Below are positions 5,916-12,469 of a DNA stretch of 12,469 bases, one piece after another. Origin of the DNA: JBOFEH01 sp051650265. GTDB lineage: Bacteria; Bacillota; Clostridia; Lachnospirales; Cellulosilyticaceae. The stretch lies in the NCBI GenBank assembly GCA_051650265.1, contig JBOFIR010000206.1:1-12469 (forward strand), read 5' to 3'. Each line of letters begins with the position of its first letter. Position 1 is the stretch's first letter. The notes below the pieces were generated by a model. That model was not told where the DNA came from and searched no databases. It saw only the letters and a list, made by a program, of their open reading frames with translations. Both the position numbers and the translations under genes were made by a program.

Positions 5916-8308
5916 AGACAGTATTAGATGAGCTAGAGGAAGATGTGCTCGTTGTAGAAGAGAGTGGAGTGATTAAGTTTGTAGGGAGGGCCTTAGCTCA
6001 GAAGCTAGGTTATACTCAAGATGAAATTTTGCAGTTGAATATCGAAGAGATCCTTCAAGTGGATTGGGAAGACTGGGAAATAAAGCGCTATGGAGAAACT
6101 AGAGTAGACTTACAGACTAGATCAGGAAATATATTAACGTACAAAATGCAAGTGTTTAAGGATGAATGGAATGGAGAGCATGTGTGGTATGTGCTAGGTG
6201 AGCATGTGCCTTTAGGTGAAGCTAGTGAAGATGAGGCACGGTCTATCTTGGAGCAGCTACCGATGATGATTGCGAGCAAGAGTCTAGAGGGCAAGTATAT
6301 GTATATGAATAAGGCGTGCAGAGATTATTATGAATATCACTCAGAAGAATATCTTGGAAAGAATGATATTGAGATCTATGGAGAGCTTGCAGGTGAGATT
6401 TATCAAAACAAAGATAATCAAATCATACAAGAAGCAGTCCCGGAGTACATAGAAAACTGGGTCAAGACACAGACTGGAAAGATGCGACTCATTAATGTCT
6501 ACAAAAGTCCGTTATATGATGCAGCCCAAGAGGTATGTGGACTAATCAAGTTTGCTGATGAGATTACGATGAAGAAGTGGGTAGAGCTTGAACAAAAACA
6601 TCAATTGAACCAGGTTTTTAAGTTGATGGAGACAGGGAAAAGTGAGGCTAGTTGTAAAGACATCACTTTAAAAGAGCAACTGATAAAAGAAGTTTTAAAA
6701 GATATCAAAGCGGAAGGGATGGCTATCTGGGTCTATGATGCAACCAGAGAACAGTTAGTTTGTAAATTTGCAACTCCATTTAATCAACATCTGGCAAGAG
6801 AAGCTTTAGAGGCTGAACTATTGGGGTGTACTGTGGCGTATGCCCATAAAGGTTCTAGGAATCAAGAGATTAAGCCGCTTGAACAGGTTGATTTTATGGA
6901 GCTAGAAGATTTATCGATCAGAGAGAAGTTACAAGAAAGAGGGATCCAACATGTGGGAGTATTTGACATCACGGATGGTAGTGAGTTTTTGGGCGTGGTT
7001 AACTTGTTGTATAAGCAGTATGAGGTATCGGATAGAGAGCTTATAAACTGGATTCAGAAAATTTGTAACAAGTTAGGGGACCATATTAAGCGGGTCAGAG
7101 TGACTAAAGAGTTAGAAAAGACTTTGAAAAAACGGATGCAAACAGAAGCAGAGCTAGGTGAGTTATTAAGCGTTGTTTCAGATGGGGTTTGGGTGAGTGA
7201 TGAGAGTCATAAACTCCTCAAAGTAAATAGAGGAATCTGTGAGATGATGGGGGTAAGTGAAGCAGAACTATTGAAGAAGGGTATACTGAATTATATTCAT
7301 GAAGAGGATAAAAGTTTTATGTCTTATACCAGGCGACAATGTAGAGCCTACCCGGGAGAGATTAACCGTATGATTATGCGCATCCCCCATACTTCTGGAG
7401 AATTAGTATGGATGGAATGTGGTGTGAAGTATATTATGGATAAACAAATTTATGTGTATACAGGAAAAAATGTGACATCCAAGTATCAATTCAAAAAACA
7501 ACAAAGTCTCTATGCTCAAAAAAGACAGTTGCAAATTTTAAAGGAAGAATTTTTATCGCATATTTCGCAAGAATTACAAGAGCCTCTTAACAGTCTATGG
7601 GTGAAGCAGCAGATGCTTGAACAAGGATTAAAGGTATGCAACACGGAGAAATACAAAGGTTATATTAAAAAGAATATCTATAGACTGATGCGGCTTGTCA
7701 ACAATCTTATAGACAGTACACACATTGTGGCAGGTGAGTATGAAATGAAAAAGAAAAACTATGAGCTAGTAGGCGTAGTCGGAGATATTGCTAGAACAGC
7801 GGCAAGATATGCTGTGTATAAAGGGATAACACTCTACTTTGAAACGGATCTAAGCAAACAAGTTATTGGATGTGACATAGATAAGATTGATCGCGTGATC
7901 CTTAATTTGATTGCCAATGCGATCAAGTATACCCCGAGAGGTGGGCGGATTACCATCAGACTGCGTAAGCAGGCCGATCAAATCGTGTTAGAAGTAGAGG
8001 ATAATGGAATCGGTATTCCAAAGGAACAGTTAGAAAATATTTTTGAGCAGTTTATGCAGGTGGATGTGAGTTTGACTAGACAGAATGAAGGGAGTGGTAT
8101 TGGGCTAAGTTTAGCTAAGCTATTTGTCTCACTTCATGAGGGAAAGATTTATGCCCAAAGTACACTGGGGAAAGGAACCCGAATAACAGTAGAGCTTCCG
8201 AATAGAAGAGTGAAGGGATGTCTGCTAGAAGCGAGTAGAGGAGAATTAGCCACACATAGAATGGAAAGATGCCGCATAGAGTTTGCAGATATCTATGATT
8301 TGGACTAA
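5912..8308 (+). CDS. Cytosolic PAS-PAS-GAF-PAS histidine kinase homologue lacking the phospho-accepting histidine (kinase B)
   Basis: This 798-residue paralogue of the preceding gene has the same layout: PAS (about 5-95), PAS (113-220), GAF-like (246-395), coiled coil, PAS (415-525), HisKA-like helices (540-605) and HATPase (620-765). It is cytosolic. The HisKA motif reads FLSHISQELQEPLN: Gln553 (codon CAA) replaces the phospho-accepting His, and Glu557 replaces the Thr/Asn that supports phosphatase activity. The ATPase domain is complete: N-box NLIANAIKY, G1 DNGIGIP (697-703), F box FEQF (711-714), G2 GSGIGLSLAK (727-736). It should bind ATP but cannot accept phosphate at the usual site. The C-terminal tail (ERCRIEFADIYDLD) is also found in the next gene. 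I chose ATG 5912 over an in-frame TTG at 5873, because it forms an ATGA overlap with the upstream stop and has AAGGGA before it. Confidence 0.9.
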   Translation: MKTVLDELEEDVLVVEESGVIKFVGRALAQKLGYTQDEILQLNIEEILQVDWEDWEIKRYGETRVDLQTRSGNILTYKMQVFKDEWNGEHVWYVLGEHVPLGEASEDEARSILEQLPMMIASKSLEGKYMYMNKACRDYYEYHSEEYLGKNDIEIYGELAGEIYQNKDNQIIQEAVPEYIENWVKTQTGKMRLINVYKSPLYDAAQEVCGLIKFADEITMKKWVELEQKHQLNQVFKLMETGKSEASCKDITLKEQLIKEVLKDIKAEGMAIWVYDATREQLVCKFATPFNQHLAREALEAELLGCTVAYAHKGSRNQEIKPLEQVDFMELEDLSIREKLQERGIQHVGVFDITDGSEFLGVVNLLYKQYEVSDRELINWIQKICNKLGDHIKRVRVTKELEKTLKKRMQTEAELGELLSVVSDGVWVSDESHKLLKVNRGICEMMGVSEAELLKKGILNYIHEEDKSFMSYTRRQCRAYPGEINRMIMRIPHTSGELVWMECGVKYIMDKQIYVYTGKNVTSKYQFKKQQSLYAQKRQLQILKEEFLSHISQELQEPLNSLWVKQQMLEQGLKVCNTEKYKGYIKKNIYRLMRLVNNLIDSTHIVAGEYEMKKKNYELVGVVGDIARTAARYAVYKGITLYFETDLSKQVIGCDIDKIDRVILNLIANAIKYTPRGGRITIRLRKQADQIVLEVEDNGIGIPKEQLENIFEQFMQVDVSLTRQNEGSGIGLSLAKLFVSLHEGKIYAQSTLGKGTRITVELPNRRVKGCLLEASRGELATHRMERCRIEFADIYDLD

Positions 8309-8325
8309 AAAAGTGGAGGAAATGG

Positions 8326-9150
8326 ATGGAGAATCAACAAATAGAATTACTGAATGAACAGTTAAGAAGTGATTTTTTTGCCAATATCACACATGAATTT
8401 AAGACACCAATTAATATCCTGCTGTCGACGACCCAGCTCATTGAACAGACATTACGTGATGAAGAAGATATAGATAAAGAACAGCTAATAAGATACATGC
8501 GCTATATCAAACAAAACAGCTATAGGATGTTAAGGTTAGTCAATAATTTGATTGATAGCAATAAGATAGAAGCAGGATACTATGAGTTACAGTTAGGCAA
8601 CCATAATATTGTTCAGATTGTAGAAGAGATTACACAGTCTGTAGTGGGATACATAACAGGTAAAGGAATAGAACTAATCTTTGATACAGAGGAAGAAGAA
8701 ATTTTGATCGCATGTGATCCCGATAAGATCGAAAGAATTATGCTCAACCTACTATCTAATGCGGCCAAATATGTAGGCGTAGATGGCAAGATAGAAGTGA
8801 CGATGACACGAGAAGGTGAGTGGATCAAGGTAGCGGTCCAAGATAATGGCATAGGCATACCAGAAGGAAAGCTAGGAAGTATTTTTGAACGATTTACCCA
8901 GCTGGAGAATCATTTAGTCAGAAAAAGCCAAGGCAGTGGGATTGGATTAGCATTAGTCAAAGCACTTGTTGAGATGCATGAAGGCAAGGTATGGGCCATG
9001 AGTGAGGAAGGCGAAGGAACTTTGATGAGTTTCATGCTTCCTGTTAGACGAATAGAGGAAACAAGTATGCAGCAAACGAGTCAAAAACTAGGCAGTAGCC
9101 AAATAGAAAAGTGTAGTATAGAGTTTTCGGAACTGTATAGGATAGAATAA
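8326..9150 (+). CDS. Sensor-less histidine kinase transmitter, HisKA-HATPase only (kinase C)
   Basis: This 274-residue protein starts at the coiled coil just before the HisKA domain and has no sensory or membrane part. All catalytic elements are present: FFANITHEFKTPIN with His23, N-box NLLSNAAKY (Asn145), G1 DNGIGIP (173-179), F box FERF (187-190) and G2 GSGIGLALVK (203-212). Its C-terminal tail IEKCSIEFSELYRIE matches the tail of kinase B. It begins 17 bases after kinase B, with GGAGGA at 8315-8320; an ATG four bases earlier is out of frame and soon stops. It is full length for a bare transmitter and not a broken sensor kinase, since the gene before it is complete. It could dimerise with kinase A or B and supply whichever function each lacks, or act as an independent enzyme. 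No partner response regulator is visible. Confidence 0.93.
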   Translation: MENQQIELLNEQLRSDFFANITHEFKTPINILLSTTQLIEQTLRDEEDIDKEQLIRYMRYIKQNSYRMLRLVNNLIDSNKIEAGYYELQLGNHNIVQIVEEITQSVVGYITGKGIELIFDTEEEEILIACDPDKIERIMLNLLSNAAKYVGVDGKIEVTMTREGEWIKVAVQDNGIGIPEGKLGSIFERFTQLENHLVRKSQGSGIGLALVKALVEMHEGKVWAMSEEGEGTLMSFMLPVRRIEETSMQQTSQKLGSSQIEKCSIEFSELYRIE

Positions 9151-9189
9151 AAAATGGAGACCTTAAGAATGAGAAGGTCTCCATTTTTT
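9151..9189 (+). terminator. Intrinsic terminator after the kinase operon
   Basis: A perfect 14-base inverted repeat (9151-9164 with 9174-9187, core TGGAGACCTT/AAGGTCTCCA) has a 9-base loop and ends in six T. It starts directly after the stop of kinase C and ends the three-kinase unit. The A run on the left suggests that it can work in both directions. Confidence 0.93.
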
Positions 9190-9229
9190 ATTTAGCAACT
9201 TAGTTTTTTATCGTCTATTTCTATGAAAG

Positions 9230-9270
9230 ATATACCATACCTATGTTTTGGTGTGAAAGATTTGGTATAT
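9230..9270. repeat. Upstream inverted and direct repeats, possible regulator site
   Basis: ATATACCA (9230-9237) and TGGTATAT (9263-9270) form an 8-base inverted repeat with a 25-base spacer. TGAAAGAT occurs at 9224-9231 and again at 9254-9261, exactly 30 bases apart, about three helical turns. The set lies roughly 60-105 bases upstream of the likely lyase transcription start, a usual place for an activator. Eight-base matches in AT-rich DNA can be chance, so this is a weak call. Confidence 0.35.
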
Positions 9271-9314
9271 TATGCAAAAACCAATATAAAATAAAATGTT
9301 TAATAGTGTTTTAT

Positions 9315-9323
9315 TGATATAAT
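9315..9323 (+). promoter_or_regulatory. Extended -10 promoter of the polysaccharide lyase gene
   Basis: TGATATAAT gives a perfect -10 box (9318-9323) with the TG extension that lets sigma-A promoters work without a good -35. The -35 position 17 bases upstream (AATGTT) is indeed poor. The predicted start is near 9330, giving a leader of about 100 bases that contains the inverted repeat at 9349-9415. A second, weaker candidate is TTGAAA at 9339-9344 with TAAATT at 9362-9367, spacer 17; it would place the left arm of that repeat between its two boxes. Confidence 0.6.
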
Positions 9324-9348
9324 GCCTTAAAGTGTTTATTGAAAAGAG

Positions 9349-9415
9349 TATGCGTATTGGTTAAATTGAATATAACAAAACGATTTGTTGGAGCGGAAAA
9401 CAACCAATACGCATA
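9349..9415. repeat. Perfect 14-base inverted repeat with a nested hairpin, in the lyase leader
   Basis: TATGCGTATTGGTT (9349-9362) and its exact reverse complement (9402-9415) flank 39 bases. Inside them AACAAA (9374-9379) and TTTGTT (9384-9389) form a second small hairpin with loop ACGA. The right arm ends two bases before the ribosome site AAAGGAG (9418-9424). As RNA it would make a long stem next to the ribosome site. As DNA it would give two half-sites 53 bases apart, about five helical turns. A further partial copy, AACCAATA, is at 9279-9286. It has no T run and is not a terminator. Confidence 0.75.
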
Positions 9416-9432
9416 ACAAAGGAGCGATAGAA

Positions 9433-12213
9433 ATGAACAAAAAAATGTGCCTACTAATGGCAACAGTCGTAACAGTAAATACTTTAGGAGCAGGATTCTT
9501 ACCTGCTATGCAAGTGATGGCGAGTGAGGTGACATCGCAGCAAGTAGAGATGACTAAACTAGAAGCAGCTACACCAATGCATATTGCACAGCCTTACAAT
9601 GTACAAGTAGTACGCAAGGAGCAAATGGCGTTAGTGCCTACTGGAGATATGGTAGCACCACTTACATGGACAAGTAGTAATCCTCATATTGCAACAGTCG
9701 ATGGTAGCGGCCAAGTATCTGCGCTAGAAAAAGGATTTAGTCTGATCAAAGTAACAGATGCAGCAGGCCAAGTGCAGACTTGGAAAGTAGATGTCATGTA
9801 CATGAACCCAGCTGATATGCCACAAATCCAAGAGAGTGTATATGCTGCGCTTAGAACACATTGGTTAGGGACAGTGATTGGTGTGGATAATGATATGACA
9901 AGTTCAAATGTACAACGTGTAATCGCAAGAGTGGAGAGTTTCACAGAGCAGCACTGGAATAGTATGAACAAAGATGGCGGAGCGATCTGGAGTGATAACA
10001 AAACAGAAAAATATGCGACAGACCCAGCACATACGAGAGAGATGTACTTACGTTTAGAGTGGCTAGCGAAAGGCTATACGACACCAGAGAGCAAATACTA
10101 TGGAGACAAAGACCTTTTAGCGGCTATTGAATACGCTTTAGAGTGGCTACATGAAAATGCATACGGTATCCAAGAGCAATACGGTAACTGGTGGCAATGG
10201 GAAATTGGTATACCAAAAGCGTTAAATAATATCTGTGTGATGCTATACGATGAGCTTGGCAAAGAAAAAGTGATGAAGTACACAGATGTGATTTACTTCC
10301 ACCAACCAGATCCATTCCACTCAGGAGCAAGTGGTGTATCTCCAAATGCTTATAGAGAATCAGAAGCAGCCAATAGAGTAGACGTATCGTTAGTTTCATT
10401 AGTAATGGGGATGCTACGTGGGGATTATGAGCAGCTCATCATGACAAGAGATGCGATTAGTAGCTTACTCAAGTATGAAGTGCGTAATGCAGATGGGACT
10501 TATATCGATGGATTCTATGAAGATGGATCATTTGTTCAGCATGGACATGTACCTTATGTAGGGACATATGGAAATGTATTCCTTACAGGAGCATCTACAG
10601 TAGCCAAAGCACTTCAAGATACACCATGGGAAATAAAGCCACAGACACTTCAAATCCTTACAGAGTTTGGTGTGGAAGCCTTTGCACCATTTATCTACAA
10701 AGGTGCAGCACTAGATATGGTAAGAGGTCGTGCAGTAGCGCGTTCGAATGAGACGGATAGAAGTTCAGGACATGGCATTATGGGATCATTCCTACTCCTT
10801 TCAGAGGTGGTAGAGCCACAGTTAGCAGCGCAGCTTAAGAGCTATGCCAAGACTTGGATGACAGAAGATACATCCAGAATCTTTACAGAGAATACCAACA
10901 ATATCAACCTCATCAATTTAGCAGAAGAAATCTTAAATGATACAAGTATCAAAGCAGTGCCACTAGAAGCAATGCACAAGAACTTCTCACTCATGGATAG
11001 AGCAGTACATAGAGGACCGGATTACCTATTTGGTCTCAGCATGTTCTCAAACCGTATCAGTAACTTCGAATACATGAACGGAGAGAACAAACGTGGCTGG
11101 CATACAGCAGACGGGATGACTTACCTATACAATGATGATCTAGCACACTACAGTGAAGACTACTGGAACACGGTGAATCCATATCGTTTACCAGGTACGA
11201 CAGTAGACACAGTGAAGTTAGATGTAGAAGGTTTAGCGAATAACGCAGACAATGGTCAAAAACTCTTCTCCAAGGAAGATTGGGTAGGCGGTAGCGTACT
11301 CGGTAACTACGGTGTAAGTGGTATGGCACTAAGTGGAGACTTACGTAACCAAAATGGTACAGACTATGCTAAGGCAAAATACAAATCACTTGAAGCGAAG
11401 AAATCATACTTCATGTTTGATGATGAAATCGTATGTCTAGGTGCAGGGATCAATAGCACAGACAATAGCCCAATTGAGACAATTGTAGAAAATAGAAAAA
11501 TCAAAGAGGATGCGTCAAACAAAGTGACCATCAATGGCAAAGAAGTAGTAGCCAAAGTAGGAGATGAAACCTCAGTAAAAGCTAACTGGGCACACTTAGA
11601 AGGCAACCTGACAAAAGGTACAGATATCGGGTACTACTTCCCAAGTGGTAGCACACTCGCCCTTCGCAAAGTAGCTAACACAGGTAGCTGGGGAGATGTG
11701 AAAAATGGTGATAAAGCGCCAGCTGTAACGAAAAACTACGTAGAAATGTGGTTTGAGCACGGGACGAATCCAACAGGAGATACTTACGACTACGTACTGC
11801 TCCCAGGTAAATCAGCTAAAGATGTAGAGAAATACGCAAAGAAAGCAGATGTAGAGGTAGTAGCCAATACACCAACGATCCAAGCAGTCCAAGAAAACGA
11901 TTTAGGTATCCTAGCAGCTAACTTCTGGAACGATGAAGTAGCGACAGTAGCAGGTCTTACAGTCAACAAAAAAGCATCTGTGATGGTACAAGAAGGCAAG
12001 AAGACACTTGCAGTAGCTGTATCAGATCCAACGATGAAAAACACAGGTGTTATCGCAGTTGAGCTAGACCAAGAAGCTTTCGGTGTGATCAGTAAAGATC
12101 CAGCGATCACAGTGCTTCAAACTTCACCAACAATCAAATTTACAGTAGATGTAGATGGAGCAGAAGGACAAAGCTTCAATGTCCAATTCAATCTCAAGAA
12201 AAATGGCAAATAA
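9433..12213 (+). CDS. Secreted polysaccharide lyase family 8 (hyaluronate/chondroitin/xanthan lyase type) with Ig-like domain
   Basis: This 926-residue extracellular enzyme should cleave uronic-acid polysaccharides by beta-elimination. A signal peptide (1-30, cleavage after MQVMA) precedes a group 2 bacterial Ig-like domain (about 55-122, LTWTSSNPHIATVD). The alpha-barrel catalytic domain (125-500) has the aromatic patch NWWQWEIGIP (252-261) and AANRVD with Asn314. DGSFVQHGHVPYVGTYGNV gives His370 and Tyr379, and MVRGRAVARSN gives the arginines; these line up with the Asn/His/Tyr/Arg catalytic set of streptococcal hyaluronate lyase. The beta-sandwich domains follow, with YMNGENKRGWHTADGMTYLY (547-566), YRLPGTTVD and YDYVLLPG. 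There is no sortase, SLH or dockerin anchor, so it is probably released. I chose ATG 9433 over TTG 9385 because it gives a clean signal peptide and has AAAGGAG eight bases upstream. The substrate cannot be fixed from sequence alone. Confidence 0.93.
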   Translation: MNKKMCLLMATVVTVNTLGAGFLPAMQVMASEVTSQQVEMTKLEAATPMHIAQPYNVQVVRKEQMALVPTGDMVAPLTWTSSNPHIATVDGSGQVSALEKGFSLIKVTDAAGQVQTWKVDVMYMNPADMPQIQESVYAALRTHWLGTVIGVDNDMTSSNVQRVIARVESFTEQHWNSMNKDGGAIWSDNKTEKYATDPAHTREMYLRLEWLAKGYTTPESKYYGDKDLLAAIEYALEWLHENAYGIQEQYGNWWQWEIGIPKALNNICVMLYDELGKEKVMKYTDVIYFHQPDPFHSGASGVSPNAYRESEAANRVDVSLVSLVMGMLRGDYEQLIMTRDAISSLLKYEVRNADGTYIDGFYEDGSFVQHGHVPYVGTYGNVFLTGASTVAKALQDTPWEIKPQTLQILTEFGVEAFAPFIYKGAALDMVRGRAVARSNETDRSSGHGIMGSFLLLSEVVEPQLAAQLKSYAKTWMTEDTSRIFTENTNNINLINLAEEILNDTSIKAVPLEAMHKNFSLMDRAVHRGPDYLFGLSMFSNRISNFEYMNGENKRGWHTADGMTYLYNDDLAHYSEDYWNTVNPYRLPGTTVDTVKLDVEGLANNADNGQKLFSKEDWVGGSVLGNYGVSGMALSGDLRNQNGTDYAKAKYKSLEAKKSYFMFDDEIVCLGAGINSTDNSPIETIVENRKIKEDASNKVTINGKEVVAKVGDETSVKANWAHLEGNLTKGTDIGYYFPSGSTLALRKVANTGSWGDVKNGDKAPAVTKNYVEMWFEHGTNPTGDTYDYVLLPGKSAKDVEKYAKKADVEVVANTPTIQAVQENDLGILAANFWNDEVATVAGLTVNKKASVMVQEGKKTLAVAVSDPTMKNTGVIAVELDQEAFGVISKDPAITVLQTSPTIKFTVDVDGAEGQSFNVQFNLKKNGK

Positions 12214-12232
12214 AAATTATAAATTATGATAC

Positions 12233-12273
12233 AAAAGTAGTCTTCTATGCGTCTAATAGAAGACTACTTTTTT
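12233..12273 (+). terminator. Intrinsic terminator after the lyase gene
   Basis: A perfect 16-base inverted repeat (12233-12248 with 12256-12271, core GTAGTCTTCTAT/ATAGAAGACTAC) has a 7-base loop and a run of six T (12268-12273). The last bases are shared with the -35 box of the next promoter. Confidence 0.94.
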
Positions 12274-12300
12274 GAAATTTTAATAGCTTTGCGTTATAAT
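12272..12300 (+). promoter_or_regulatory. Sigma-A-type promoter of the hemerythrin gene
   Basis: TTGAAA (12272-12277), a 17-base spacer and a perfect TATAAT (12295-12300) make the best promoter in the window. The start should be near 12307, giving a leader of about 93 bases. The -35 box begins in the T run of the lyase terminator, so the two units are packed back to back. Confidence 0.85.
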
Positions 12301-12361
12301 GAGTGCATTAATAAATGTGTCCTAAAAGCATAAACGTACATAAGATAAAAGAAAAGCATAG

Positions 12362-12382
12362 CCACAATCCTATAGGGTGTGG
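12362..12382 (+). promoter_or_regulatory. Small hairpin in the hemerythrin leader
   Basis: CCACA (12362-12366) pairs with TGTGG (12378-12382). After one bulged A, TCC (12368-12370) can pair with GGG (12375-12377) around a TATA loop. It ends six bases before the ribosome site AGGAGG (12388-12393), so it might affect translation. No known riboswitch class is recognised in this leader. Confidence 0.35.
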
Positions 12383-12399
12383 GATGTAGGAGGAGTAGG

Positions 12400-12469
12400 A
12401 TGATTAGGTGGGCAGAAGAGTTAGCTATAGGGAATGAACAGATCGATGCACAACATCAAATGCTGATTC
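12400..12469 (+). CDS. Bacteriohemerythrin, N-terminal fragment
   Basis: The first 23 codons are visible before the window ends. MIRWAEELAIGNEQIDAQHQ fits the start of bacterial hemerythrins, which typically read W-x3-(L/F)-x-(V/I)-G-x3-ID-x-QH, with His19 as the first di-iron ligand. These proteins bind oxygen through a di-iron centre. In anaerobes they are thought to scavenge or sense oxygen, either alone or as a domain of a larger signalling protein. The start is set by AGGAGG at 12388-12393, six bases upstream, and the gene has its own strong promoter. The remaining iron ligands and any extra domains lie outside the window, so a fusion to a chemoreceptor or cyclase cannot be excluded. Confidence 0.85.
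   Translation, partial: MIRWAEELAIGNEQIDAQHQMLI

Noticed and set aside
9684..10001. Minus-strand open frame of 105 codons inside the lyase
   Set aside because: It lies wholly within a clear catalytic-domain gene, has no ribosome site or family motif, and its low-complexity Ser/Leu content is typical of a reverse-strand shadow. The same applies to the minus-strand frames at 11790-12110, 11364-11606 and 5508-5825.
12301..12399. Cyclic-di-GMP or other known riboswitch in the hemerythrin leader
   Set aside because: None of the conserved core sequences of the classes I know could be found; only a small imperfect hairpin is present.
1..12469. tRNA, rRNA, CRISPR array, insertion sequence or phage attachment site
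   Set aside because: No spaced repeats, transposase motifs, terminal repeats with target duplications or tRNA-like folds were seen on either strand.

Overview
The window looks like chromosomal DNA of a low-to-moderate GC Gram-positive Clostridia, most likely a Lachnospirales-type anaerobe. The reasons are the strong AGGAGG-type ribosome sites, many AGA/AGG and ATA codons, a clostridial arrangement of pilus genes with small lineage-specific pilin-like proteins, and intrinsic terminators of the Firmicutes type. No species can be named from this sequence alone. Every supported gene is on the + strand.

Region 1 (1-3639) is the end of a type IV pilus / type II secretion-like operon. It holds the C-terminal part of the PilC platform protein, four small single-membrane-segment proteins that look like minor pilins or pilin-associated proteins, and the retraction ATPase PilT. 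The genes overlap or lie within about 12 bases of each other, and a strong terminator closes the unit at 3604-3639. The assembly ATPase, major pilin and prepilin peptidase are not in the window.

Region 2 (about 3646-9189) is a three-gene operon of related cytosolic histidine kinases. The first two are large (PAS-PAS-GAF-PAS-HisKA-HATPase) and the third is a bare transmitter (HisKA-HATPase). The first keeps the phospho-accepting histidine but has lost the ATP lid and G2 box. The second keeps a complete ATP-binding domain but has glutamine in place of the phospho-accepting histidine. The third has both. The genes are translationally coupled or nearly so, which suggests a trans-phosphorylating set. 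No response regulator is visible. This is the most interesting observation in the window.

Region 3 (9190-12273) is a single-gene unit for a large secreted family 8 polysaccharide lyase (hyaluronate/chondroitin/xanthan lyase type) with an N-terminal Ig-like domain. Its upstream region of about 240 bases carries an extended -10 promoter, a perfect 14-base inverted repeat with a smaller hairpin nested in its loop, and further repeats upstream. Its codon choice differs from the neighbouring genes in a way that suggests strong expression.

Region 4 (12272-12469) has a very good sigma-A-type promoter overlapping the lyase terminator, a leader of about 95 bases, and the first 23 codons of a bacteriohemerythrin that runs off the window. 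The four regions are separate transcription units. Nothing in the sequence ties the kinases directly to the pilus or the lyase, although all could belong to surface attachment and polymer use.
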